Shown: in pieces, positions 1-10,142 of the stretch | Layout: the number at the start of each line of letters is the position of its first letter | Position numbering within the stretch: the first letter of the stretch is position 1 | DNA from: Flaccisagitta enflata | Taxonomy: Eukaryota > Chaetognatha > Sagittoidea > Aphragmophora | Direction: 5' to 3' | Length of the DNA stretch: 64,000 nt | Assembly (NCBI GenBank): GCA_965153355.1 | Contig: OZ231127.1 | Location: forward strand, 83,638,001-83,702,000 | The notes under the pieces: generated by a model | What the model was told of the DNA's origin: nothing | Seen by the model: the letters and a program-made list of their open reading frames with translations, nothing else | The model's database searches: none | Translations under genes and position numbers: made by a program

Positions 1-130
1 CAAAATAGCCAAAAAATGGTGATTTTGAGGAAAATATGCTTTTTTGCCCATTTCTTATTCATAGTGATATTCATAGGGTATTCATAGGGGACATAGTGAT
101 TAGTTATGAAAAATTATGAAAGCATAACGT
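1..130. repeat. dispersed AT-rich repeat fragment
   Basis: The segment around 8-45 (a 'gccaaaaaatggtgattttg' stretch followed by a run containing gcttttttgc) recurs in the same orientation near 7530-7585. The family is not recognised and nothing in it looks coding. Confidence 0.45.
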
Positions 131-470
131 TTTGTAGTATTTATAATGCTGAATCCAAATATGTCTTTCTTTTTACTCAAAACTGAGGGGAAGTCGCTAA
201 AAAAATTCAATGAATTTTCTCAAATAAAAAAAAATTTTCCAAAATTTTTTTTTTACTTAAAAATTATTTTTAAGCAAAAAAAAAAATTTTGCAAAAAAAA
301 AAAAAATTTTAGCAAGTTAAAAAAATCTAGAATAGTAGATTTTACCAAAAAAAGAATTTTCATGAAAAAAAAAATAAGCTAAAATCTTAGCAAAAGGTTT
401 CAACAAAAAAAATTTTGCAAAAAATTTTGCAAAAAATTATGCAAAAAAATTTATGATATAACAATTTTTA
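131..470. other. A/T-rich non-coding stretch
   Basis: This stretch is dominated by A and T homopolymer runs. The 78-residue ORF it contains is almost all Lys, Phe and Asn, as expected from base composition alone. I see no gene. Confidence 0.6.
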
Positions 471-472
471 GT

Positions 473-832
473 CGCGGACCTGTGACTCTACACCTTGCCA
501 TGTTGGTCGGTAGGTCGGTCGGTAGATCAGTCGGTAGGTCCGTCACATTTGTAAATTTTGAGCAGTTTTCGCATTACTGCTCCTGCCTAACCATCTGCGA
601 CTGGATTGCCGTGTATCCGGCCTTGTTTTTTTATGGTCCTAAAGAAACAAGGCCGGATACATAGCTACTCCACTTGTGTGCGGGTTGATAAAGACTATAT
701 TTGAGTTCACTTGAATTGGGCAACAGTCGTAAAATGAAAGAGCAAATATAATGATATGATGATCGGGCCGATGAACAGACTGACTGACTAACAAAGCGGG
801 TTGTCAAGTTGCGTAGCAGGCTAAAAAGGTTT
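473..832. repeat. two family A elements, tail to tail
   Basis: The first copy begins with a gtgactctacacc end and a GTCGGTAG-rich stretch and ends at ccggccttgttt near 630. The second begins immediately as its inverse (aaacaaggccggataca, from 648) and ends near 830 in cgggttgtcaagttgcgtagc. The AACAAGGCCGG ends therefore face each other, forming a short palindrome around 640. The boundaries follow the better preserved copies at 54.0 and 61.5 kb. Confidence 0.6.
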
Positions 833-1190
833 GACATAGAATCCATAAAATTAAGATTTGAAAAACATTCTTTCATAATTTTGAAAGTCTAGTATATTGT
901 TCATAAAACATTTTACTTCATATCATTGAATCAGAAAAAAATTCCATTATAATCTTTAGACTTAGTGATAAATATCTAAATATTTTGTAGTTCTTTTAAC
1001 ATTGAAACTAATTTTTTTTTTTTATGATTCTAAAAAAACGGTCTTAGAAAAATTCTTAAAAATTTTTTTTCATGAGGTCCCCTTAAAAAATCCTTTTAGT
1101 TGTTTTTGTTTCCTCCAAAGGCTCGGGGTTGATGGTTTCTGAAAATGAATCTTCTAAATGCGCCTCTAGAATTAATTTTGTATATTCATG
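833..1190. other. unassigned AT-rich DNA
   Basis: No ORF, tandem structure or recognisable repeat is seen here apart from poly-T/poly-A runs. Confidence 0.5.
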
Positions 1191-1194
1191 AATT

Positions 1195-1480
1195 ATGAGT
1201 TGAATACTACGTGACTCTACACCCCGCTATGTCGCTCTGGCGGAGGATTCTGAAAGAAAAACAAAATCGTGCAGAGACTCAATCAGCAGCTCCGGATTGT
1301 ATTTATATCTAGTAGCAAACGATTGGGCAGGGGCAGTGATGCGAAAACCTTCTTTAATTTGTTATCATATTGAAGAGAAAAATTCAAAATGGCTTCTTTG
1401 CTTTGTCTTTTTTCTTGATAGCCAGACATACAGACATACAGACAGACAGACAGACAGAGAGAACGACAGACAGCACTGTG
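1195..1480. repeat. family A fragments
   Basis: Two pieces are visible. One is the gtgactctacaccccgctatgt end at about 1210-1235. The other has the internal gattgggcaggggcagtgatg block and a CAGA/GACA tract up to about 1470. The adjoining foldback element starts at 1474, so this copy is interrupted or truncated. Confidence 0.5.
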
Positions 1481-2080
1481 GATCCTGAGAACCGCCAGGA
1501 CAATTTTTGGATTACTATAAGTTTCTCTTCAGTTTTGTACAGTCCTCATGGGCAAGAATCAAGATCCAACTGCAAAAAAATATTTCTTGGAGCCGTTTTT
1601 GAAAAAAATCCAAAATTAACAATTTTACATCTCATTTTGCACACAAAATTCACAGAACAGGTAAAAAATACTTTTTGACAGCATATTTGAATTCTTGATC
1701 TTATTTGCTTTCATTTGATAGGTCGCACTATATATTTTTATAAAGAAATGAAGTTTTCATTCTTTTAGCCACCGTTACTGATTTTGAACGGCAGCTAGAA
1801 AATTGAAAACTTTATTTCTATTTGAAAATATATAGTGCGACCTATCAAATGAAAGGAAATTACATCAGGAATTCAAATATGCTGTCAAAAAATATTTTTT
1901 ACATGCTCAGTGAGCAAAATGAGATGTAAAATTTTTAATTTTGGAATTTTTTCAAAAACGGCTCCTAGAAATATTTTTTAACAGTTGGATCTTGATTCCT
2001 GCATATGAGGACTGTACAAAACTGAAGAGAAACTTACAGTAATATAAAAATCGTCCTGGCGGTTCTCAGGATCCACAGTG
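1474..2080. mobile_element. foldback (long inverted repeat) element, about 607 bp
   Basis: The left arm runs from cactgtggatcctgagaacc (1474) to about 1765. The right arm is its reverse complement and ends with ggttctcaggatccacagtg at 2080. The arms are about 290 bp with few mismatches and a short spacer near 1768-1795. No ORF encodes a transposase, so this is non-autonomous. Both arms hold the 18-19 bp word TTTCATTTGATAGGTCGCA or its complement (1709-1727), also found in the foldback at 52.8-53.2 kb. Confidence 0.85.
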
Positions 2081-2245
2081 ACAGGCATTTATCAGTCGTG
2101 TCCTCGCCGCCGCCATGTCAGTTCTGTCAGCTCGTGAACCGCACCACCATCAAAACCGAACAAATAAGGTGCAGTCAACCTGCGTGTTGACTCGCCCAAC
2201 ACATACCCAGCACCTGGGTTTGAGCCCCTCCCATTGAGATTCGAT

Positions 2246-2249
<4 letters not shown>

Positions 2250-2307
<58 letters not shown>

Positions 2308-2341
2308 GAGATGAGTATCACTGAGAGAGAGAGAGAGAGAG

Positions 2342-2391
<50 letters not shown>

Positions 2392-2440
2392 CACAGACAG
2401 ACAGACAGACAGACGGAAGGGAAAGAGAGAGAGAGAGAGG
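2250..2440. repeat. compound microsatellite (GTT)n-(GA)n-(GACA)n
   Basis: A GTT run at about 2250-2308 is followed by GA repeats at about 2323-2386, GACA repeats to about 2412, and more GA. The ORF track across it is a repeat artefact (poly-Asn, poly-Ser/Leu). Confidence 0.9.
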
Positions 2441-2483
2441 TTCAAGGTTCAAGGAGTTTGAATAGAGAGAAACAAAAGCAATG

Positions 2484-2852
2484 GGCCTAAGCCACCTAAT
2501 CCAGGCCTCAGTGATCTAAACTAGGCCTCAGCGACCTAATCTAAGCCTCACCGACCTTATCCAAGCCTCATCGGCTAATTCTAAGCGTCAGTAACCTAGT
2601 CCAGCCCACAGCGACCTAATCCTGGTTTTAGCAACCTATTCCTGGACTTAGCAACCTAATCCAGGCCCCAGCGATCTAATCCAGGCCTTAGCTACCTAAT
2701 CTAGGCTTCAGCCACCTAATCCAGGCCGCCACCTAATCCAGGCCTCCACCTAATCCAGGCCTAAACCACCTAATCAAGGCCTCAGCCACTTTATCCAGGC
2801 CTCAGCCACCTAATCCAGGCCTCAGCCACCTAATCCAGGCCTAATCATGACT
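2484..2852. repeat. 20-21 bp minisatellite
   Basis: About 17 imperfect copies of a unit close to gccacctaatccaggcctca occur head to tail. Copies are more uniform toward the 3' side (2700-2850) and more divergent at the 5' edge. Confidence 0.85.
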
Positions 2853-3180
2853 CTGATGGCCAATGGCTTCTGCTACATCAGGGTCTAATACACTATTTGT
2901 ATTGATTTAAAAATTTGCTTCATTTCCACATCGATGCAAAAGAGCAGTTATAACCAAAATCATATCAATTATCACGGAATAATCAAATAATCTGTCATTG
3001 TATTTGTTGTCAACATTGTTATGGCGAATGTCATTTTCATTATCGTGATCAAATATGTTTTTCTCGCTTGATTATTTTCATTTTCTTTGTTTATCATTTC
3101 CACCACGTCTTCAATTGCGTTGCGACATCCTGGATGCATGGTTATCATAAATACATTATACATGTTTTGAAGCCTTTTCT
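2853..3180. other. unassigned DNA
   Basis: This segment carries a 'cagggtctaatacactatttg' block that also occurs near 5440-5465 after another tandem array, so its start is probably repeat-derived. No gene is recognised. Confidence 0.4.
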
Positions 3181-3224
3181 CGAGAATGGCTTTTGTAGGC
3201 CAATATCACGATAAACATAACCTT

Positions 3225-3372
3225 ATAGTATGCGACTTAACACCCCGCTTTGTTAGTCTGTCTGTCCGACTGTCCATCTGTTTGTCCATCCATCCATCCG
3301 TCCGTCACATTCTACTTCAAGTATTTGCGGTCTTTGGTCGTACTGCTCCTGCCCAAATGATCAAGTGACCTC

Positions 3373-3462
<90 letters not shown>
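3225..3462. repeat. family A end plus (CA)n microsatellite
   Basis: A gcgacttaacaccccgctttgt end is followed by TCCATCCG/TCCGTCC repeats and the cgtactgctcctgcccaa block at about 3340-3358. An uninterrupted CA run lies at about 3382-3462. Confidence 0.7.
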
Positions 3463-3463
<1 letters not shown>

Positions 3464-3544
3464 ATTACGCATTAGGGAGGGTCAAATGTGGTTAAATTTC
3501 AGACTGCCTCAGCCAACTAGCCAGTTACTCTATGTCGTATTTTA

Positions 3545-3735
3545 AAGGGAACTGAGGCAAGCGGAGATCGGTATCTGGAAAGAAAACCCGCACGGCAACA
3601 CTATAGAGTTTCAATGGGCGTAAAATTGCTTTCATATACTTTCATATACTTTCATATACTTTCATATACTTTCATATACTTTACCATTGTGTTGCCGTGC
3701 GGGTTTTTTGATCAAATACCGACCTCTGCTTGTCT
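3545..3735. repeat. short inverted repeat flanking 10-bp tandem repeats
   Basis: Arms at about 3552-3602 and 3680-3732 share aaaacccgcacggcaacac and its complement. Between them are five copies of ctttcatata (about 3631-3680). The whole looks like a small foldback with an internal tandem array. Confidence 0.75.
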
Positions 3736-3817
3736 GATTTAATGCCCTAATGCCGCTTAGCATGTATGGTTAGACGGCAGAGGAATTTTAAATTTTGAGG
3801 CAAATTCACCCTTCAGG

Positions 3818-5089
3818 TAACCAGTAGCTTGTACCGAAATGACAATAAACAATAAAATCAGAACTCCACAAGTAGTTCTTATTGTGGGGCTGTCTTGGGC
3901 TCCCAATGACATCACTTTTGGTCTGAAAAAATTGCATCTTGCTGTCCGCGCCTTACCCTGAATTTTTCTTCAGCCTATGTCATGGTGTACAGGAACAGGA
4001 AATTTTGGTTTCATTTTACTTTTTGCTTGTGATACAGTTGTACAATCAAAAAATATTATTAGAATTTTCATTAAGTATTTTTGATATAATGTATAAGATG
4101 TTTTAACAATGTTTTTAAACCCAAAATACTGACTATGGTTTCATAATGATCAGAAATAAAAATTAAATGTTTGAATTCCTTAGAAAAATGGTGAACAATA
4201 TTTCAAGACGTTGTTAGGTGAAATTATATTACAGCTTCAGTAAAGAAAATTTTGCATTTCTAAGAACATGGCCCTTTTCTCATATGTTTTTAAAAAAAGG
4301 CCATGTTTTTAGAAATGCAAATTTCTTAATTTCTATACAATGATATAATTTCACCTAACAGGAGTAAGATGACAAAGTATAATTTTCTATGAAATATCTC
4401 GTTTTTTCTACCTGTTTTCAATATATTATGTACATAAAATCTGTATTTTGGAGATTATCTATGCAAAAATTTATTGTTCAACACATAAAAATGTTTTTTC
4501 CAGAAAAAATTTTTTAAAAAAATGATATAAAAAATATCTAAAAGATTGTTCTGACGCATGAAATTTCTTATTCCCGCACACTGCGTCCTATGGGAAACCA
4601 AAAATTTCAAAGTGCTTAAATCTCTGTTTTGACTGCAGATTTGGAATCTGCAGAAAAAACTGTAAAATGAAAGTGCTTTCCTTTTTTCAATATTCCAACA
4701 AGAAGGTGCTCAAAACTAGTGTCAAAGTTTGCAAAACTTACCTTTCTCTTTTATTTATATGTAAAATCGCCGAACTTACCTTTTTTTTATATCTTTAAGA
4801 TAAATTTTGACTATGATCTCAAAGGAATATTGAAAAAAGGAAAGCACTTTCAATTAACAGTTTTTTCTGCAGATTTCAAATCTGCAGTCAAAATAGAGAT
4901 TTAAGCACTTTGAAATTTTTGGTTTCCCATAGGCTGAAGGAAAATTCAAGGTAAGGCGCGGACAGCAAAATGCAAATTTTTCAGATCAAAATTGATGCCA
5001 TTAGAAGCCCAAGACAGCCCCACAACAAGAACTACTTGTAGAATTCTGATTTTATTGCTTTTAGTCATTTGGGTACAAGCTAGTAACCA
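3818..5089. mobile_element. nested foldback element with inner hairpins
   Basis: The outer arms are about 3818-3985 and 4920-5089. They share aaggcgcggacagcaa and gcccaagacagcccc blocks in opposite orientation. Inside are two further palindromes: 4213-4359, with a 'gcatttctaagaacatggcc' core, and 4587-4933, with arms of about 125 bp containing ctgcagatt. No coding sequence is seen. The 4251-4320 core is shared with the foldback at 12.0-12.2 kb. Confidence 0.8.
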
Positions 5090-5097
5090 GCCTATTA

Positions 5098-5435
5098 CGC
5101 ATGCACGCTTTGATGCATGCATGCGCTTACGCATGCATGCTCTTACATATGCACACTCACATGCACACTCACACACACTCACACTCACATGCACACTCAC
5201 ATGCACATGTTTACACACGCACGTGCTTACGCACGCATGCGCCAATGCACGCAAGCGCCAACGCACGCAAGCGCCAACGCATGTGCTTGCGCACGCACGC
5301 GCTTACGCATGCATGCTTACAAACGCACGCGATTACGCACGCACGCGCTTATGCATCCACACACGCACTTACTCATGTATGCGCTTACGCTCGCACGCGC
5401 TTACGCACGCACGCACACAGGCGCTAACGCTTACG
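5098..5435. repeat. alternating purine-pyrimidine minisatellite
   Basis: Units of about 16-18 bp built on acgcacgcgctt and acgcatgcatgcgctt. Nearly the whole tract alternates purine and pyrimidine, a composition known to favour Z-DNA. It is open in several frames on both strands, which produces spurious His/Ala/Cys-rich ORFs. Confidence 0.8.
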
Positions 5436-5574
5436 TCACAAAATCAGGGTCTAATACACTGTATTAATCTAAAACGGCTACATTGCTTGCGTCATCGCCT
5501 GAGGTGAAAGCGTGGATGGTAACTTGTTGATGCTTTTACCTGAACTTCTTATCCTCAATTCACATACACACTTT

Positions 5575-5720
5575 ATAGTCGAGTGCACGCAACATTATTA
5601 CGCGCTTTGTCTGTCGGGTATTCGATTCATTGGTCCGTCGGTCCATCTGTCCGTCGGTCCATCAGTCCATCAGTCTGTCCAAAGTCACTTTGAAATGAGT
5701 GTTCAAAAAAATCTTCGTTA
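5575..5720. repeat. family A fragment
   Basis: A gtcgagtgcacgcaac end is followed by cgctttgtctgtcggg and a GGTCCGTC/GTCCATC array. The right end is missing. Confidence 0.5.
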
Positions 5721-5964
5721 AACTTCTACCATTACCTGAGCGTTAAAAGCACACAGCTACGTAGCAAGGTCACATGTAGACGATAAAATTTCTTTGGCTG
5801 GGATTGCTGCAAGAACGAGAAAGCATTAGTCATACTCATAGCTAAGGACCCCAAGTTTACGTCAACAAACTTTGAGAAAAAGAGCTTAGCCAACGTAGGA
5901 AAAAGACACAAGGCCGAGTACACAATACTGATGATATTCTTGTTGTGATTATTCATTTGTTGTT

Positions 5965-5974
5965 CAGTTGTTGC

Positions 5975-6013
<39 letters not shown>

Positions 6014-6022
6014 CGTTGCTGA

Positions 6023-6070
<48 letters not shown>

Positions 6071-6079
6071 CGTTGCTGA

Positions 6080-6128
<49 letters not shown>

Positions 6129-6235
6129 GCCGTTGTTGATGTTTGCATTACTGTTTGCTTTGTTGTTGTTTGCGTTGTTGTCATTTTCATTGATGTTGTT
6201 GTTGTAATTGCTGTTTTCGTTTTTGTTTCTGTTGT
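5965..6235. repeat. (GTT)n array with higher-order unit
   Basis: GTT repeats are interrupted by a tttacgttgctgatg block at 6010 and again at 6067, giving a second-order period of 57 bp. Poly-Leu and poly-Asn ORFs across it are artefacts. Confidence 0.9.
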
Positions 6236-6239
6236 TTTC

Positions 6240-6422
6240 TTTTACCTTCCCATTTTGGTTCATTGACCAATCTCCAGCCTTGGAAGACGCCGTGGTTCTT
6301 ATGTCAAAAAGCATACCACCGAGAAGGAATGCAGTTCATTCATTCATTGATGAGTATGTTTTACCTTCCCATTTTGGTTCATCGACCAATCTCCAGCCTT
6401 GGAAGACGCCGTGGTTCTTATG
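6240..6422. repeat. direct repeat of about 63 bp
   Basis: The block from ttttaccttcccattttgg to gccgtggttcttatgt occurs at about 6240-6303 and again at about 6359-6422 with one or two differences. The 119-bp offset suggests a small tandem duplication. Confidence 0.85.
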
Positions 6423-6529
6423 TGACTAAGTGTTGACGTCTTTAACATTGCAACCGCTTTTGTTCTATGCAAAAAGAAAGCATCTTTGTCCGATTAGTAT
6501 TTACCCTTTCTGACAGCGTGTGTAGCAGT

Positions 6530-6622
6530 ATGCATACGTGCGTGTGTGCGTGCTTGCACGGGCATGTGCGCACGCGTGCGTGCATGCGTGCACGTGCGCA
6601 GGCATGCGTGCGCGCGTTCGTG

Positions 6623-6705
<83 letters not shown>

Positions 6706-6712
6706 GTGTGTG
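6530..6712. repeat. GC/GT-rich alternating tract and (GT)n
   Basis: A 90-bp alternating purine-pyrimidine stretch rich in GCGTGC/GCATGC precedes a long GT run (about 6624-6712). It produces overlapping Cys/Val ORFs that are not genes. Confidence 0.9.
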
Positions 6713-7655
6713 GTCAAGATTCGAAGCAGCAGCTTCAAATCTTGTGAGTGTGTGAGTGTCTTTAGGTGTGTAGGTGTGTTTAGATTATTACACACCTGCC
6801 TTCGCCGTGATTGTCCGTGGTACTATGTTGTATATTGCCAAACCAACTCGGTTCTCCATCGTAGCAATTGAAAAAAAAAAATGAAAAATGCAGTTTGCAA
6901 ACGAATATTTTTGACAACATGGAAAGACTGCATTAAGATCTCCGAGAGTTAGTACCTTGTGTTTCTCTACTAGTTTTTTTTTCCATGATGATCAAATGGC
7001 TGTATTAATTGCGCCCTCGTCTGAGCTGAATGTGGTATTGATAAATGTGTCGATGCATTTACTTTACCTTGATTCCAGTGCTCGTGCACATAGTCACCAA
7101 TTGAAACTGACTTCATGGTTGATTAGCAAAGGAGTAAACAATTACCTGGGTACCTTTGAAATCCATATGTCTACAGGGCAACATGGATTTGATACTCAAA
7201 TCACCTGTTTCCTGCACCCTGCCGAGGAGGCTGACTACACCCATTAAAAGCCTTTATCAATAGAGGTTATTTACACTAGTCACATTTCCAATGTTCCCAA
7301 GGGAAGTAGGAGATCAGTATTATTGTGTACGTCCTGAGATAGCTAAGGGGGTAATTTTCACCCCCCTTAAATACCTTTGTTCAATAGTATTTAATTATAT
7401 AATTCATCAATTATCACTATGTCTCCTTAAATGATATCTTCATGCCTATGTACTACCTTGCTTGGGTCAAGCAAGCCCTGTCAAGCAATATCATGGAGTT
7501 TCACGGGCCCTAGAGGGCCCTAAGAGCCCAAAAATGGCCAAAAAATGGTTATTTTGAAGAAAATAAGCTTTTTTGCTCATTTTTTGAAGTTCAATGATAT
7601 CTTTATGTAGGAAAGGGATCATAACATTATGAGGTACACTATCTAAATGACTTAT
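6713..7655. other. unassigned intergenic DNA
   Basis: One 96-residue ORF (6957-7247) shows no domain I recognise. Its codon content gives no strong case for translation. The tail near 7528-7600 is a copy of the repeat at the window start. Confidence 0.4.
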
Positions 7656-7674
7656 GTTTTATGGTTTTGATATT

Positions 7675-8225
7675 CACTTGTCCCTCCTCCTCTTCTTCCT
7701 TCTCCTCCTCCTCCTCATCCTCCTTTAATCCTTCATATTTGCTTGCAAACTTCTATCTAAATAGCTTAAAAGCAAGACTAAAACAAGTTTGGTTATTTCC
7801 ACCTCCCCTTCCTCCTCCTCCTCCTCCTCAACCTCCACCACCTCTAAAACTACCACCACCTCAACCCTTTATAATTTATATAAAACAAACTTCCTTCACC
7901 AACCTTCATTAAAACATATTAAAAAATAAGACTAAATCACCACTTTACTTGATTTTCGGTCTACTTTTTTCACTTTTTACTTCTTCTTTTTCTTCTCCTC
8001 CTCCTCCTCCTCCTCCTCCTCCTCCTCCTCCTCCTCCTCCTCCTCCTCCTCCTCCTCCTCCTCTTCCTCCTTAATCATGTAGTCCCACCCATTTGCTTGC
8101 AAACCTACACAAATATCTTAAAAATAAGGCTAAAATAACATGTTTATGATTGCCGCCTCTCTTGCTCCCTCCTCCTCCTCCTCTTCCTCCTCCTCCTCCT
8201 CCTCACAAACTTCAACCACCTCATC
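7675..8225. repeat. pyrimidine-rich (CTC)n/(TTC)n blocks
   Basis: Three CTC-rich arrays (about 7680-7725, 7800-7860, 7998-8063) and a fourth at 8168-8205 are separated by similar spacers (gcttgcaaac..tctaaatagcttaaaa and relatives). This suggests tandem copies of a longer unit of about 140-190 bp. Confidence 0.7.
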
Positions 8226-9312
8226 CTAAACCTGTGACTTAGTGTCAACATTAGTATATCTGTATAAAAAACCTTTTATCCAAAGATTTATCCAAAAGAG
8301 TAGGTCTGAAAAAGCTATTTCCAATGGCGCCTGTTCCCAAATCCTCATGCTGGAAATGGGGAAAATAGCAAGGTGCAATATCTCCAAATTGGTGGGGTGT
8401 ACATAAAAATGGAAACTAGTCCCTAGTAGGCCATCACTAAAGGGTAAGAATTGCTAAAAAAAATCACCTTAAGTCCAGGGTGTACATAGCTAAAACAAAA
8501 TAAAACTGTATTTTTTGCTCTTCCCCCCTCCATAGGGTGTACATATAAATGGAAACCTGATTATGAAACCTTAAGGTCTTCTCTTGCATTTCCATCATCA
8601 ATAAAGGCTTAATGTCAGGGTGTAGTATGTTTTAAAAAAATAATAAGTCTAAAGATCCCCTTATTTTTAACAAAAATCGCCCCGATAATAGGGTTTTTAG
8701 ACCCCTTGAGCCCCCCCAAATGCAAAATATGAGCCAAAATTGTAATGGGTCCTTTCCTTATGAACCAATACACTTCAGTTCCAATCATTGTTTCATCAAT
8801 TTTTATATTTTTTAATTTTAGCTAAATTGACCGTTTGAGCTCCCACAGCCAGAGTCTGGCCGATTACATAGTGGGCACCTACTTCCGGTCAAGATATCAT
8901 CCTATGGCTGGTTAATATGATTCATATAGACTAAAGATTTAGTTTGGCGTTTTTTGTTTCCCCATTTGTGACATACTGTGCCCTGTAAAATACTGTGCTG
9001 GTTCGGCGTATAGTGTGACCGACCCACGAAACCTACTGAAAGCGTTCCTTGAAGCTCCGCATGTGATGACTTTATATCAAAGGGGATTTTCCATTTTGAT
9101 GCTCAATCGATAGACATCGTGTTGTTTCCCGAAACCAACATCAGATGCTTTGCCATTTTGCTATCTCTCATTTTTTCTTCATTTATTGTGTTTTTGGGCA
9201 TGATATCGTGTCTGTTCCTCGCTTATTGTCGACCACCGCGATATATAGAAATATATAGAAATAAAACTGTAACGTATACATAATATGCTTAAAACTGAAC
9301 AACCTTTCTGAA
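8226..9312. other. unassigned DNA with a recurring gggtgtacat word
   Basis: The word gggtgtacat recurs three times (about 8395, 8489, 8536), twice followed by a version of ataaaaatggaaac. The part near 9070-9230 resembles the stretch near 19050-19180 downstream of the second channel gene. No gene is recognised. Confidence 0.4.
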
Positions 9313-9314
9313 TA

Positions 9315-9486
9315 CAGTTAACCCCGCTATGACGGATCCGAGAGTAACAGATATCCGCCAATAACGGATCTAAAAACTTGTCTTCTTCATATTAATTTCT
9401 AATTTTTGTGTAAGCGATAATGGAAACCCGCTTATAGTGGATGAAACATGTCGGTCCCTTGGCAGCCGTTATTGCGGGGATTTACT
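9315..9486. mobile_element. Tigger/pogo-like MITE, copy 1
   Basis: The left end cagttaaccccgctatgacg and the right end (complement agtaaatccccgcaataacg) form imperfect terminal inverted repeats. TA dinucleotides flank both sides (9313-9314 and 9487-9488), as expected for Tc1/mariner-superfamily insertion. At about 172 bp it is non-autonomous. A related copy lies at 46.6-46.8 kb. Confidence 0.55.
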
Positions 9487-9719
9487 TACACAAAGCAAAG
9501 CATTTCCAAAGATTAAAAGGATTTGAGGAGCGGGAGGAATTTACTCATTTTGGCTAATAGATTTTGCCATATTTTGCTGGTGGTGAAAAGATAACTTTGA
9601 TGTGTGGTGAGTCTAAATTCCATAGCGAATCAATCTGAACGTTTCATGTTGACAGTGACTGTAGCTTTCGCTTTTTGTTGTTGTTATTACGGTTATATTC
9701 TCCCTCTTCCTCTTCTTTT

Positions 9720-9938
9720 TAATTGCGGACTCTAAAAGAGGCTTAGTCCGTCCGTCCGTCGGGCCTCCCATTGGTCTGTCTGTACATTATACAGTCGACT
9801 AGTTGAGAAAACTCTAGAGCGTTTTAGATGCCTTTTGTGTGTGTGTGGGGGAGGGGTGGGTTATGGATCATGTGGATGGGGGTTCAACGCCCCTGCCCAC
9901 CCATCCATAACGATATTGTGACCCCGTGTCACTTGTTG
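9720..9938. repeat. family B element
   Basis: It starts with attgcggactctaaaagagg and a GTCCGTCC run. It ends in acccatccataacgatattg and gtgaccccgtgtcacttg. The 57.96-58.19 kb copy has the same two ends, which defines the family. Confidence 0.65.
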
Positions 9939-9939
9939 C

Positions 9940-10050
9940 TGTAGAAGTTTTTCTTTTTTTCCCGCTGTTTCTCCTTCATTTCTTCCTCTTCTTCCTCCTC
10001 TTTAACCTCTTCTTCTACCAATTCTTCCTCTCTCTGCGGTGCTATCCATC
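9940..10050 (+). repeat. pyrimidine-rich tract upstream of channel gene 1
   Basis: TTC/CTT/CTC-rich DNA ends about 100 bp before the start of the first channel ORF. Comparable pyrimidine-rich tracts precede channel copy 3 (27.83-27.95 kb) and the remnant (19.57-19.67 kb). Confidence 0.5.
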
Positions 10051-10142
10051 TTTTATTCTTTTCCATCTACTTTGATATGCTTTATTTTCATCGCTCTTTA
10101 TTGCTCCAACATCTCCTAATGTCATTTGTTTTCCACGCGAAA

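Noticed and set aside
5101-5507. His/Ala/Cys-rich ORFs over the alternating tract
   Set aside because: Overlapping frames of one minisatellite; no frame is favoured.
6957-7247. 96-residue ORF, possible small gene
   Set aside because: No recognisable motif, no paralogue in the window, length compatible with chance.
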